From Aurantibrevibacter litoralis (GTDB lineage Bacteria; Bacteroidota; Bacteroidia; Flavobacteriales; Flavobacteriaceae): a stretch of 64,000 bases of DNA. The DNA is taken from contig NZ_JAYEEQ010000001.1 in NCBI RefSeq assembly GCF_034651555.1, positions 372,001-436,000 of the forward strand, given 5' to 3'. Position numbers and translations under genes: made by a program. Below the pieces are notes generated by a model. It was not told the origin of the DNA. It made no database searches and worked only from the letters and a program-made list of their open reading frames with translations. Positions 1-9,915 of the stretch are shown here, piece by piece. Every line of letters begins with the position of its first letter. Positions within the stretch are counted from its first letter, which is position 1.

Positions 1-1
1 T

Positions 2-148
2 CCCAATTCGGAAATTAAACGAAGTTTGATGGCGTTTAGTTTCACCAAAAGAACCCACGACATAAGCGAACTGGTAATTGAAGAGGCAAGGCATAGGTAC
101 ACGGATGCCTATACTAAGCTCACTAAAGATTTTTATTTGAAAATGTAA
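2..148 (+). CDS. C-terminal end of an unidentified protein (partial)
   Basis: An open frame enters from the left edge and runs 48 codons to a TAA. The visible tail is charged and helical-looking and ends in TKDFYLKM. I do not recognise the family. There is no in-window start, so the gene begins upstream. It reads toward the acyl-CoA dehydrogenase gene but is separated from it by about 310 bases. Confidence 0.4.
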   Translation, partial: PNSEIKRSLMAFSFTKRTHDISELVIEEARHRYTDAYTKLTKDFYLKM

Positions 149-462
149 ATGTGGAAGGTCACAAGGAGACCCCACCGTATAAGGAATGGTGGCATGGTGC
201 GTTTAGGAAATTCGGGAGACAGATTTAGATCCCATCATGTGGAAGCGTGTCTGTGAAACAAAATGAAGTTGCATCTACTGTACCGCTATAGATTGTTTTT
301 TTATTGTTCGAAATACAACAATAACACTTATGATTGTTATATTTAATTTAGATTGAATATTTGATTATTTTTGCCAATGGAGCTTCGGTATCATTTCGAT
401 GAGATTGCTACGGCTTCTTTACATAAAGGCTAAAAGAAGCCTAACTTTAGAAAAAATGTCCT
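149..462. other. Intergenic region with a probable -7 promoter box
   Basis: About 310 bases without a convincing gene. The right half is very A/T-rich. It contains TATTTTTG at 366-373, which fits the Bacteroidetes -7 consensus TAnnTTTG and would drive the downstream acyl-CoA dehydrogenase gene. No good TTTG -33 box lies at the usual 19-21 base spacing, so the promoter is only tentative. Nothing else is recognisable. Confidence 0.35.
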
Positions 463-1641
463 ATGAAACCTGATTTGTTTGAAGCACCAGATTATTATTT
501 GTTGGATGACCTATTGTCCGAAGAGCATAAATTGGTTCGCGATGCGGCCCGTCAATGGGTAAAAAGAGCGATATCTCCAATTATTGAGGACTATGCACAG
601 CGGGCAGAGTTTCCTAAACAAATTATTAATGGATTGGCCGAAATAGGTGCTTTTGGCCCCTATATTCCTGAAGCTTATGGCGGCGCAGGCTTAGATCAGA
701 TTAGTTATGGTCTTATCATGCAAGAGATAGAACGGGGAGATAGCGGAGTGCGCTCCACAGCTTCTGTGCAATCGTCATTGGTGATGTATCCTATTTACAA
801 GTATGGTACCGAAGCACAACGCAAGAAATACTTACCCAAATTAGCCAGCGGTGTCTTTATGGGGTGTTTTGGTCTTACCGAACCCGATCATGGTTCTAAC
901 CCTAGTGGGATGACAACCAACTTTAAAGACAAAGGCGACCATTACCTTTTAAATGGAGCAAAACTCTGGATTTCTAACGCTCCATTTGCAGATATCGCCG
1001 TCGTTTGGGCTAAGAACGAAGAAGGGCGTATTCATGGGCTTATCGTAGAACGGGGCATGGAGGGGTTTACCACGCCCGAAACCCACAATAAATGGTCGTT
1101 GCGCGCCTCGGCTACCGGGGAACTTATTTTTGATAATGTTAAGGTGCCAAAAGAGAATCTATTACCCGGAAAAAATGGACTTGGAGCGCCTTTAGGATGC
1201 CTAGATTCGGCTCGGTATGGCATTGCCTGGGGAGCCATTGGTGCGGCTATGGATTGTTACGATACAGCCTTGCGCTATGCCAAACAACGGGTGCAATTTG
1301 GGAAACCCATTGCCGCCACCCAATTGCAGCAAAAGAAGCTGGCCGAAATGATTACGGAGATCACCAAGGCACAATTGCTGGCGTTTCGTTTAGGGCAACT
1401 CAAAAATGAGGGTCGCGCTACCACAGCCCAGATTTCTATGGCCAAACGCAACAATGTGGATATGGCTATACATATAGCCCGAGAAGCAAGGCAGATTCTT
1501 GGAGGCATGGGTATTACCGGCGAATATAGTATTATGCGGCATATGATGAACCTTGAAAGTGTCATTACCTATGAGGGTACACACGACATTCATCTATTAA
1601 TTACCGGAGCCGATATTACGGGGCTTCCTGCATTTATGTAA
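463..1641 (+). CDS. Acyl-CoA dehydrogenase, probably glutaryl-CoA dehydrogenase
   Basis: A 392-residue flavoprotein of the acyl-CoA dehydrogenase family. The conserved GCFGLTEPDHGSNP segment and the C-terminal TYEGTHDIH motif, with the putative catalytic base Glu371, are those seen in glutaryl-CoA dehydrogenases, which convert glutaryl-CoA to crotonyl-CoA in lysine and tryptophan breakdown. Length is normal for the family (about 390 residues), there is no signal peptide, and it should act in the cytoplasm passing electrons to ETF. The ATG start is the first in frame. It stands alone, with a convergent neighbour 24 bases downstream. Substrate specificity is inferred from motif resemblance; a branched- or short-chain acyl-CoA dehydrogenase is the main alternative. 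Confidence 0.85.
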   Translation: MKPDLFEAPDYYLLDDLLSEEHKLVRDAARQWVKRAISPIIEDYAQRAEFPKQIINGLAEIGAFGPYIPEAYGGAGLDQISYGLIMQEIERGDSGVRSTASVQSSLVMYPIYKYGTEAQRKKYLPKLASGVFMGCFGLTEPDHGSNPSGMTTNFKDKGDHYLLNGAKLWISNAPFADIAVVWAKNEEGRIHGLIVERGMEGFTTPETHNKWSLRASATGELIFDNVKVPKENLLPGKNGLGAPLGCLDSARYGIAWGAIGAAMDCYDTALRYAKQRVQFGKPIAATQLQQKKLAEMITEITKAQLLAFRLGQLKNEGRATTAQISMAKRNNVDMAIHIAREARQILGGMGITGEYSIMRHMMNLESVITYEGTHDIHLLITGADITGLPAFM

Positions 1642-1665
1642 TGAATGACGAGTACATTTAAAACG

Positions 1666-3471
1666 TTAATATTGGCCTTTTACAAGCTGTAGTAGCTTAT
1701 GAAAAACTTCAGTGTTGTCGTAAACACCGGAAAATACATCCGAATGCGGGCCATAGGCAAACAAAGGAACCATGGTAGCGGTATGATCAAAGGATGTAAA
1801 ATCGCCCTCGATCATCTTGTGTTGTAGTTGTCCTTGGGGGATGCTAAATCCGCCTGTTTCATGGTCTGCCGTAATTACGACTAAGGTGTTTTTATGCGTA
1901 TCAGCAAATTGAATCGCTTCCATTACGGCACCATCAAAATCAAGGGCTTCAGTAATGATACCCGCTGTATTGTTGCGGTGGCCGTTACTGTCGATATGAG
2001 CCCCTTCAATCATTAAAAAAAAGGGTTTGTTTTTAGTAGTCAAGAACTGTAATCCATTTTTGGTAACCTCAGCTAAGCTTGGCGTTTTGTGCTCCAATGT
2101 GTCATTATCTTTTGATGCCTCCAAAAATAAACCCACTTTAGACGCCGTACTTTTACCTAATTCGTGAGTGTGTTGTACCAGTGTAAAATGATCTTTAAAA
2201 ATATTTTTTTGATATTTAGCACTTCCATGACCTACAAATAGGGTTAATTTACTTTTCAAAAGATCAGCTACTAGTTCCTTCTCTAAATCTCGGTCTTTCT
2301 GATGGCCGTAAAAAGCAGCCGAGGTAGCACCGGTAATCTCATCTGTGGTAATGAATCCGGTATTAAAACCCAAATCGGACAAAATTTTCGTAATATTTTG
2401 GATTTTTTTTCCATCCGAATCCACCCCAATATACCTGTTATTGGTTTTATATCCTGTGGCAATAGCGGTAGCACCGGCAGCGGAATCGGTCGTAAAATCG
2501 TCTGCAGATTGGGTCTTAAGGAGGCCTATAGATTTTAGTTGAGTAAGGGTTAACTGCCCCCCATTGGCCAGAGCTGTGGCCGATATTTGCGAAAGACCAT
2601 TGCCATCGCCAAGAAGTAAAATAATATTTTTAATTGGGCCATTTTTTTTGTCAGAAGCAAAGGTAGGCTTGTAAACCATGGTCTCATTAGGGTTATAATA
2701 CACCCTTTCTTTTAAACTTCGTATATATTGGGAGGCAGCATAAGGCATATCGGTATTGATAAAATCGACACCCAAATCTACAAAGGTTTTCCAGGCAGTT
2801 TCAGAATCCGGAGCGCCCCAAAAACGAAACGGTTTTCCCAATTGGTGCGCTTGGGCTATGACTGTGGTTACTTTGGCCAAGTCTTCATGGGTAAGCCGTC
2901 CTTTCCCATTCCAGTGCGAATATTTTTGAAAGGGTAAGCTGATAAGCGCTACTTTGTTCCATATTTCCGGAGATTCAATGTTATCCAAATTTTGATAATC
3001 AAATTGAATATAAGCTGGGTATGTAGGGTAGGTTTCGGGTTTTGGCCTGTTGCCAGAGATTACAAAAGTAATTTCCTTTCGTTGGGTTAAATGGGGATAT
3101 TTTTCCAGAAGCCTACTTAATTTTTTAAGTGTCGGTTCGGCATCCGATTTTAGATCGAAAAGCAATTGTAAAGGCTGATTTTCATTTCCTAAAGATAAGG
3201 CAAGGGCATTTTCTAGTGGTTTAAGGTAAAGTCGCTCTACGGTACGATCGGTCCTAATATCTTCTTCGTCGTGGGTTACAAAGAGCTCATCGTTTTTAAG
3301 AAACACGTCTACCTCTATAGACTGTAGTCCATGGCCATAGGCTTCCCAAAAAGGAATGGTCTGATGGTAGTCATTGTGGGAATGTATTTTTATAGCTTCC
3401 CGATATTGCGTCCTAGCGAGTTGAAAGCAGCATATGGTAAGTAGGCTAAGAATTTTGTACAAGGGTTTCAT
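1666..3471 (-). CDS. Secreted fusion: PLC/GDPD-like phosphodiesterase domain plus alkaline phosphatase
   Basis: A 601-residue protein with an N-terminal signal sequence and two phosphate-ester domains. Residues about 25-250 resemble PLC-like/glycerophosphodiester phosphodiesterase barrels: HSHNDY at 30-35, EVDVF near 53 and a later INTDMPY segment. Residues about 280-600 form a PhoA-type alkaline phosphatase with LLGDGNG, the nucleophile motif DSAAGATA (Ser330), and the metal-ligand motifs EGAHIDSNGH and ADHETGG. The fusion could release phosphomonoesters from glycerophosphodiesters and then dephosphorylate them. It is divergent from the SusC gene across a 475-base intergenic region and probably belongs to the same phosphorus-scavenging locus. 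Activity of the N-terminal domain is inferred. Confidence 0.85.
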   Translation of the reverse strand: MKPLYKILSLLTICCFQLARTQYREAIKIHSHNDYHQTIPFWEAYGHGLQSIEVDVFLKNDELFVTHDEEDIRTDRTVERLYLKPLENALALSLGNENQPLQLLFDLKSDAEPTLKKLSRLLEKYPHLTQRKEITFVISGNRPKPETYPTYPAYIQFDYQNLDNIESPEIWNKVALISLPFQKYSHWNGKGRLTHEDLAKVTTVIAQAHQLGKPFRFWGAPDSETAWKTFVDLGVDFINTDMPYAASQYIRSLKERVYYNPNETMVYKPTFASDKKNGPIKNIILLLGDGNGLSQISATALANGGQLTLTQLKSIGLLKTQSADDFTTDSAAGATAIATGYKTNNRYIGVDSDGKKIQNITKILSDLGFNTGFITTDEITGATSAAFYGHQKDRDLEKELVADLLKSKLTLFVGHGSAKYQKNIFKDHFTLVQHTHELGKSTASKVGLFLEASKDNDTLEHKTPSLAEVTKNGLQFLTTKNKPFFLMIEGAHIDSNGHRNNTAGIITEALDFDGAVMEAIQFADTHKNTLVVITADHETGGFSIPQGQLQHKMIEGDFTSFDHTATMVPLFAYGPHSDVFSGVYDNTEVFHKLLQLVKGQY

Positions 3472-3946
3472 GGTGTTTTTGGTATTTCATTTTTAAAGGC
3501 GATGGGTTGTGTGCCCTGCCTCAGAATGGCATTGTATTAAAGGATTCCTTATGTCCTGCCATTGTGATGCGTACTAGAGGCTATCAATAGATACATCTAC
3601 AACACAAATTAATGGAAATTAACACAAATTACCAATGCTTTTGGCAGTCGGCATCAGGTGCCTTAGAAGCAAGAAAAAGTGCAGCACTCAAGGATTACGT
3701 AAAATTAACACTGGGCTTGGAGTGTGGTCAATAAGTCATAAGGATACTTCAACGCCCTGAAAAACAAATAGAATACCTCCAATTGATGAAGTGAGGTCTA
3801 AAAAAACTTTGTGGTTTTATGTTATGAAAAGGTAATCAAAAAATACCTAAAGCCCGTTATTATTCATTATTTATTAAACTGAATCTAACGCTCACGGAAC
3901 ATGGACAATCTTCCTTTGTGGCTCAAAAATATAAAATCAGAACACG
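3472..3946. other. Intergenic region between divergent phosphatase and SusC genes
   Basis: A 475-base gap that must hold the divergent promoters of the phosphatase fusion and the SusC/SusD operon. I see no TAnnTTTG box with good spacing and no obvious inverted repeat. A 40-codon open frame (3612-3734, forward) has an ATG but no recognisable family and no clear promoter, so I do not call it a gene. Confidence 0.4.
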
Positions 3947-6934
3947 ATGAATTTAAAACTACTATTATGTGCGCTTTCGATGGGTTTTTTTGCCATGTCG
4001 TTTGCGCAAACAGAGGTTACCGGAACGGTAACAGATGATTATGGAGCACCTTTGCCAGGGGCAAATGTGGTTATTGTGGGTACTTCTACTGGAGTGGTTA
4101 CCGATTTTGACGGTAACTTTAGGATTGCAGCCACTCAAGGCGATGTGTTAGAAATTTCGTATTTGGGTACCAAAACGCAAAGAGTCACCATTGGCAACAG
4201 CACTACCATTCAAGTCGTGATGGAATCGGATGCCGCCCAGCTCGATGATGTTGTTGTGGTGGGGTATGGAACCCAACGAAAGTCAGATGTTACGGGCGCA
4301 ATCGCGTCCCTCAAAAGTGAAGATTTTAACAAAGGGGTCGTTACCAATCCCGGCGAACTTTTACAAGGTAAGCTAGCAGGAGTAAATGTAACTGCAAGTA
4401 GTGGTGAACCCGGTGCGGCTCAGAATTTCATCATCCGTGGAATTGGTAGTTTGCGTTCAGGTACTCAGCCACTTTTTGTGGTCGATGGGTTTTTGCTAAG
4501 TAATTCTTCTACTGGCGTAGATACCAATCCTTTAAACTTTATTAATCCTAACGATATTGAAAGCATTGACGTGCTAAAGGATGCCAGTGCAACTGCGGTA
4601 TATGGTTCCAGAGCGTCCAATGGTGTTGTCGTAATCACCACCAAAAGAGGAAGATCAGGAAAAGCAGAAATGAATTTTTCGGTATCTGCGGCCTTCTCCA
4701 CGTTAGCGAACAAATTAGATGTGTTTAGTGCCGATGAATTTAGAACTCAGGTTTTGGCTGTAGGCGGCACTTTAGAAGATTTGGGAGGAAATACCGATTG
4801 GCAAGACGAGCTAAGTCAAACCGGTTTTTCAGAAAACTATAACTTCTCTATGAGTGGCGCTGCTAGTGATAAATTCTCATACTTTGCCTCTATTGGGGTT
4901 CAAGACCAAGAAGGAATCTTAAAAAATAGCAATCTAAAACGTTATTCTGGAAAATTGAACATGAATCAAAAAGGGCTAAATGGTAGGTTGAATATTGACT
5001 ATAACCTTACGGCTTCACATACTGAAAACTTGCGACCGAGTATAACATCTATAATAAGTGATATGCTCAGTCTAAACCCAACCGTACCCACGTTTACAGA
5101 TGGTGAACCTACTTTACTGCCAACAAATGCCCTAAACCCTATAAAAAGGAATGAACTATTTAGCGACTTGTCTGTTAACAATCGTATTCTTATCAACATA
5201 GCACCTTCTTTTGAAATTTTAGACGGACTTACCTATAGACTTAATTTAGGTGTTGATTATTCTGATACGAATAGAGATCAACAGTTTAAACCTTTTCCTG
5301 CGGTAACCAATGAATCCAATGTTTCTGATGGGGTTTTAGACAGTGCTAACAGCACGAATACGAATGAACTTATAGAGAATACGCTTACTTATAATTGGAG
5401 CAATGATATGCACAATGTTACTTTATTAGCGGGACATTCTTATCAAAAGTTTGAAGACATTACGAGGATTTTTTCTGCAAGAGGTTTTGCAAATAATAAT
5501 ATTGAGCCCAAATTTCAAGACCAGACAAGCTCTACCCAATTTCCAACGACCTTAACCTCCTCTGCGGTAAGGAATGAGCTACAGTCATTTTTTGGGCGGG
5601 CAAACTACTCCTACAACAATAGATATCTTTTTACAGCAACCTTGCGGGCCGACGGATCTTCTAAATTTGGTGAGGATAACCGATATGGTTATTTTCCATC
5701 TTTTGCTTTGGGCTGGAATGTAAGTAATGAAGATTTTATGGAAAACTCAGTTTTTAATAATTTGAAGTTTCGTGCAAGTTGGGGGCAAACCGGAAATGAG
5801 GAGATACCTTCCAAAATTACAAAAGCAAGTTTTTCGGAAGACAGACTGATAACGGGGAGTCAAAGTTTAAACACCTATCCTATAGATACCAATGGCAGTT
5901 CTATCGAAGAATTTCCATTCGGAGTTGTTTTTACGCGTTTGGCAAATCCAGATTTAAAATGGGAGGTATCAACACAACTGGATTTTGGTATCGATTTTGC
6001 CTTGTTTGATTATAGATTGACGGGAACTTTGGATTATTTCAACAAAAAATCAACTGATATTTTGTTAGAAGTCGTTCCTGCAGATCCCGTACAGCCAACC
6101 GCCACATTTTGGACCAATATTGAGAATATGGAAATCCATAACAATGGTATTGAATTGTCTTTAGATTATAACAGTAACCCAAAACAAGACTTCTCTTATA
6201 ATATTGGGGGTAATGTAACCTACATAAAAAATGAAGTAAGAGATTCACCATTTTCTGTTTTAACCACTGGTGCAGCGCAAGGATCCGGCCAAACAGGTGC
6301 TACTATTAACGGATTTATTAACGACGAGCCAATAGGGGCATTTTATATGCAGCGATTTGAAGGTATTGGTCCGGATGGTCTTAATGTATTTACAGATAGT
6401 AATGGCGACGGTGAAATTCTGGACGACGACCGTAGGGTTGTAGGCAGTGCTATACCCAAGTTCATTTATGCCTTTTATCTCAATTTTAAATATAAGGCTT
6501 TTGATTTAGGTTTAAATTTCAATGGTGTTAGTGGTAACAAAATCTTCAATCATACTACCATGACACTTTTTAATAAGCCACAATTGGCTAGGTCAAATAA
6601 TACAACTGATTTTGCCGTACAGTTTCCTGAAGAAGCGGGTACAAATGCCAACACGGTATCTACCCGTTTCTTGGAAAATGGCTCTTTCTTACGATTAAAC
6701 AATGCCACATTGGCGTATAGCCTAAGTTCTGAAAAGATTGGTCTTGGAGATATTTTCCAAAATATCCGTCTTTCATTAACAGGTCAAAACCTATTTGTAA
6801 TAACAGACTATTCCGGATTTGATCCGGAAGTGAATACAGGTAGTTCATTAGCGGGTATTCAAACTTTCGGTATCGACCGATTTACATTTCCTAGAGCAAG
6901 AACCGTTTTGTTTGGACTCAATTTCACCTTTTAA
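3947..6934 (+). CDS. SusC/RagA-type TonB-dependent outer-membrane transporter
   Basis: A 995-residue outer-membrane receptor. After a signal peptide comes a carboxypeptidase-like regulatory domain (TGTVTDDYGAPLPGANV), then the SusC TonB-box-like segment LDDVVVVGYGTQRKSDVTGA, a plug domain with the DASATAVYGSRASNGV motif, and a long beta-barrel ending in an aromatic C-terminus (FGLNFTF). SusC proteins import ligands bound by their SusD partner using TonB energy. The SusD gene follows after 44 bases. With phosphodiesterases and phosphatases on both sides and no glycoside hydrolase, the ligand is more likely a phosphorylated compound, such as an inositol phosphate or glycerophosphodiester, than a polysaccharide; that part is inference. 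Confidence 0.95.
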   Translation: MNLKLLLCALSMGFFAMSFAQTEVTGTVTDDYGAPLPGANVVIVGTSTGVVTDFDGNFRIAATQGDVLEISYLGTKTQRVTIGNSTTIQVVMESDAAQLDDVVVVGYGTQRKSDVTGAIASLKSEDFNKGVVTNPGELLQGKLAGVNVTASSGEPGAAQNFIIRGIGSLRSGTQPLFVVDGFLLSNSSTGVDTNPLNFINPNDIESIDVLKDASATAVYGSRASNGVVVITTKRGRSGKAEMNFSVSAAFSTLANKLDVFSADEFRTQVLAVGGTLEDLGGNTDWQDELSQTGFSENYNFSMSGAASDKFSYFASIGVQDQEGILKNSNLKRYSGKLNMNQKGLNGRLNIDYNLTASHTENLRPSITSIISDMLSLNPTVPTFTDGEPTLLPTNALNPIKRNELFSDLSVNNRILINIAPSFEILDGLTYRLNLGVDYSDTNRDQQFKPFPAVTNESNVSDGVLDSANSTNTNELIENTLTYNWSNDMHNVTLLAGHSYQKFEDITRIFSARGFANNNIEPKFQDQTSSTQFPTTLTSSAVRNELQSFFGRANYSYNNRYLFTATLRADGSSKFGEDNRYGYFPSFALGWNVSNEDFMENSVFNNLKFRASWGQTGNEEIPSKITKASFSEDRLITGSQSLNTYPIDTNGSSIEEFPFGVVFTRLANPDLKWEVSTQLDFGIDFALFDYRLTGTLDYFNKKSTDILLEVVPADPVQPTATFWTNIENMEIHNNGIELSLDYNSNPKQDFSYNIGGNVTYIKNEVRDSPFSVLTTGAAQGSGQTGATINGFINDEPIGAFYMQRFEGIGPDGLNVFTDSNGDGEILDDDRRVVGSAIPKFIYAFYLNFKYKAFDLGLNFNGVSGNKIFNHTTMTLFNKPQLARSNNTTDFAVQFPEEAGTNANTVSTRFLENGSFLRLNNATLAYSLSSEKIGLGDIFQNIRLSLTGQNLFVITDYSGFDPEVNTGSSLAGIQTFGIDRFTFPRARTVLFGLNFTF

Positions 6935-6978
6935 TCAGTAGCAAATCATTGTAATACATCTTATAAAATCATTAGAAA

Positions 6979-8730
6979 ATGAAAACAAAACAATTTAAAA
7001 GAATACTACCAATAACAGCGTTTTTATTCGCTTTTTTGGGTTGTACTTCCTTAGAGGAAGATATTTTAGATGAGTCGCTTACCGGCACAGGACAAGCGGA
7101 ACTTGTGAGCGGATCTATTGCGCCGGTCTATGGATTACTGCGCAACGTGTGGTTGCATACCCGTAATTTTGGACTTCAAGAAGTTGCCTCAGACGAGGGT
7201 ATACTGCCGTTTCGAGGTGGCACGGATTGGTTTGACGGGGGAAAATTTATTGCGGTGCACCAGCACCTAATGACTCCGGGTAATAGTTTAGTGGGCGATA
7301 CTTGGACGGAAGTAACCTTAAATTTGTCGCGAGCAGTTGTTGCCATAGAAAGATTAAAACCGGAAGCCGATTTAGGTAACGCAGAAGCGCAAAATGCACT
7401 ATATGAAATGATAGCCCTAAAGGCATATCTTAATATGATGATGCTAGACAACTGGGGATTGGTTTTTAAGAAGGAGAGATCAAATGATTTATCTGAAATT
7501 TTGAGAAGACAAGAGGCAGTAGATCATCTTGAAAGCGAACTTTTATCGATTGTAGATGTGATAAATAATGATAAGGGCCCCGGTAGGTTTACAAGAGATG
7601 CCGTGCGTGCCTTGTTGGCAAGGTTATATTTGAATGCTGCTGTGTATCGTAATCCTTATGGAACTCCGGAATTTAATAGACAGGATATGGATCGGGTGAT
7701 CGAATTAACAAATAGTATTATTTCTGGGCCTTATGCATTATCTCCAGAATATTTTGATTTGTTTGATGATGATAACAACACCAATCCGGAACTTATTTTT
7801 GCGCTTGACCAAAGAGGGGTACTTCAAACAGAGCATCAGCGTTGGGCCTATTGGTCTATTTCCGGGGATCAGGTGCCAAGACCAGAATTTCCTAATACCA
7901 GAGGAACGGACGCGGTAGCTGCCACTACTGATTTTTATCAGACTTGGGTTGATGCCTATGGGGAAGTAGATCCGGCAGATGCAGATGCGCGGTTCTTTAA
8001 AGAAAATATAGTAATACCAGATAATTTAAAGGACCTTACTGGGGTAACCCCGGATAATGATGAGGATCATTTTTTCTGCGTAGAAGCTAACGAGTTTGAA
8101 ATGGACAGAGGATTGTTACGCGGCGTCATCTGGGGTCCAAGAAAAGACGCAGCGGGTAATATATTGACTTGCGACGATGGCCGAGTTCGGATTTATCCCG
8201 TGGTCAATAGAAGAACAAGCGGCGCTAACCGAACTTATGTAGACCATAATCTTCAGGTCGATTTTACCAATGAGGGGAGTTTACACAACACAGGATATAG
8301 GTTTTCAAAACACCAATTTAGTCGAACGGCTAACAATTGTTGCTCCTTTAGTAGTGTGGACATAGTTTTGATTCGTTTGGGTGAAATTTATTTGATGCGA
8401 GCAGAAGCGAAATTGAGAAACGGAGATACTGGCGGCGCACTAGCCGATGTCAATACGTTGAGAACATCTCGAAATGCCAGACCAGCGCAAACACCGGATG
8501 CTTTGAACGCTATTGATCTAGATATATTATTCCGAGAATCGGGATTTGAACTGTACTGGGAGGGTCAAAGAAGAACCTATCAAATACGGTTTGGTAAATA
8601 TGAAGATTCTTGGACCGGAAAAACGGACGCTGATGTAAACAAAAGATTGTTTCCTATACCACAACGGGCAATTGATGGTGCATCAAGCGCTACCGTAGAA
8701 GGATTTTTAGTCCAAAACCAAGGCTATTAA
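6979..8730 (+). CDS. SusD/RagB-type substrate-binding lipoprotein
   Basis: A 583-residue outer-membrane lipoprotein with a signal peptide ending in a lipobox (FLGCTS). It has the SusD architecture: helical TPR-like N-terminal half with ALKAYLNMMMLDNWG and AVRALLARLYLNAA, and a C-terminal region with RLGEIYLMRAEAKLRNGD and the RESGFELYWEGQRR segment typical of the family. It should cap the upstream SusC barrel and bind the nutrient at the cell surface. It is co-transcribed with SusC, and a strong hairpin terminator begins 14 bases after its stop codon. Confidence 0.95.
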   Translation: MKTKQFKRILPITAFLFAFLGCTSLEEDILDESLTGTGQAELVSGSIAPVYGLLRNVWLHTRNFGLQEVASDEGILPFRGGTDWFDGGKFIAVHQHLMTPGNSLVGDTWTEVTLNLSRAVVAIERLKPEADLGNAEAQNALYEMIALKAYLNMMMLDNWGLVFKKERSNDLSEILRRQEAVDHLESELLSIVDVINNDKGPGRFTRDAVRALLARLYLNAAVYRNPYGTPEFNRQDMDRVIELTNSIISGPYALSPEYFDLFDDDNNTNPELIFALDQRGVLQTEHQRWAYWSISGDQVPRPEFPNTRGTDAVAATTDFYQTWVDAYGEVDPADADARFFKENIVIPDNLKDLTGVTPDNDEDHFFCVEANEFEMDRGLLRGVIWGPRKDAAGNILTCDDGRVRIYPVVNRRTSGANRTYVDHNLQVDFTNEGSLHNTGYRFSKHQFSRTANNCCSFSSVDIVLIRLGEIYLMRAEAKLRNGDTGGALADVNTLRTSRNARPAQTPDALNAIDLDILFRESGFELYWEGQRRTYQIRFGKYEDSWTGKTDADVNKRLFPIPQRAIDGASSATVEGFLVQNQGY

Positions 8731-8744
8731 ATTGATAGGATAAT

Positions 8745-8789
8745 GAAAAAAACCACGGTAAGGAAGCGATTTTCTTGCCGTGGTTTTTT
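8745..8789 (+). terminator. Rho-independent, probably bidirectional terminator after SusD
   Basis: A perfect 12-base outer stem, AAAAAACCACGG pairing with CCGTGGTTTTTT, continues as AAG/CTT around a single mismatch and closes on a short A/T-rich loop. The A-run before and T-run after the stem give the signature of a terminator in both directions. It lies between the SusD stop and the next gene and excludes any start codon upstream of 8790 for that gene. Confidence 0.85.
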
Positions 8790-8840
8790 AATTATACGGT
8801 AAAACAGGCACTAAACCTTAAAAAAATTAATTTTATACAC

Positions 8841-9914
8841 ATGAAATATAGCATCTTATTTATTGCCTTTTTCGGACTTTGTATCCAAAATGGTGCAAGT
8901 CAGGAGCGTTCAGAGGGCATACCCTTCAACCAAATTCAGGTCATTGGCAGTCATAACAGTTACAAAATAGCAATAGACAAACCCCTTTTAGACTATGTCG
9001 TAGCTAATAATCCTTCATCTATAGGATTAGAATACGAACACCTTCCGTTATCAGATCAATTAAACTTGGGCCTCCGTAGCTTGGAACTCGATGTATTCCA
9101 TGATCCTGAAGGGGGATATTATACAAATCCCAAGGGATTGGAAATTGTACAATCATTAGGCAAAGAACCAAAACCCTTTGATGCCGCACAAAAACTACAA
9201 ACACCGGGCTTAAAAGTGTTTCATGTACAGGAAATAGATTTTAGAAGCCATCAGTTGGTATTTACAGACGCTCTTAGGGAATTAAAAAAATGGTCCGAAG
9301 AAAACCAAGGACATACGCCAATTATTGTTACCTTAAATGCCAAAGATGCCGAAATACCACTTACCAGAACCCCACTGCCTTTTACCGCAGACGCCTTGCA
9401 GCAGATAGATCATGAAATTCGGTCGGTGTTTAGTGAAGAACAGTTAATTACTCCAGACAAGGTAAGAGGAAGCTTCGAAACTTTAGAAATGGCCGTTCTG
9501 ACAAATGGTTGGCCTTTATGGAATGAAGTGAAGAACAGATTTTTGTTTGTGCTGGATGAAGGTGAGGCAAAGACCGAAAGATACCTTCAAAAATACCCTC
9601 ATTTAAAAGGGGCAGTACTGTTTGTAAACAAGGAAGAAGGAAATCCTGAGGCCGCATTTAGAATTATAAATGATCCCATTAAAAATTTCGACAAAATTAA
9701 AAATTTGGTACATTTAGGATATATGGTAAGAACGCGGGCTGATGCAGATACAAAAGAAGCACGAACAAATGATTATACCCGATTTCATCGGGCAATGGCT
9801 TCCGGAGCGCAAGTAATCACTACGGATTATTACATTCCTAGCCGCTTGTTTCGTAGTTCTTTTCAAGTGATTTTCCCGGATGGCACCTATGAGCGGGTAA
9901 AGGAAACCGAATAG
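8841..9914 (+). CDS. Secreted PI-PLC-like phosphodiesterase (Ca2+-dependent PI-PLC family)
   Basis: A 357-residue exported protein with a signal peptide ending near residue 20. The motifs QVIGSHNSYK (His38), SLELDVFHD (residues 80-88) and a second histidine in KVFHVQEIDF match the catalytic face of Ca2+-dependent phosphoinositide-specific phospholipase C1-like proteins, which cleave phosphodiester bonds of phosphoinositides. I chose the ATG at 8841 because the longer frame would start at a TTG inside the terminator hairpin, and only the ATG is followed directly by a signal peptide. The next gene starts one base after the stop, so they are surely an operon. Natural substrate is not visible from sequence. 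Confidence 0.85.
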   Translation: MKYSILFIAFFGLCIQNGASQERSEGIPFNQIQVIGSHNSYKIAIDKPLLDYVVANNPSSIGLEYEHLPLSDQLNLGLRSLELDVFHDPEGGYYTNPKGLEIVQSLGKEPKPFDAAQKLQTPGLKVFHVQEIDFRSHQLVFTDALRELKKWSEENQGHTPIIVTLNAKDAEIPLTRTPLPFTADALQQIDHEIRSVFSEEQLITPDKVRGSFETLEMAVLTNGWPLWNEVKNRFLFVLDEGEAKTERYLQKYPHLKGAVLFVNKEEGNPEAAFRIINDPIKNFDKIKNLVHLGYMVRTRADADTKEARTNDYTRFHRAMASGAQVITTDYYIPSRLFRSSFQVIFPDGTYERVKETE

Positions 9915-9915
9915 C

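Noticed and set aside
3612..3734. 40-codon frame upstream of SusC
   Set aside because: No recognisable family, no promoter box, and its length is within chance expectation.
8775..8840. N-terminal extension of the PI-PLC-like protein
   Set aside because: It would start at TTG inside a terminator hairpin; the ATG at 8841 begins a clean signal peptide.
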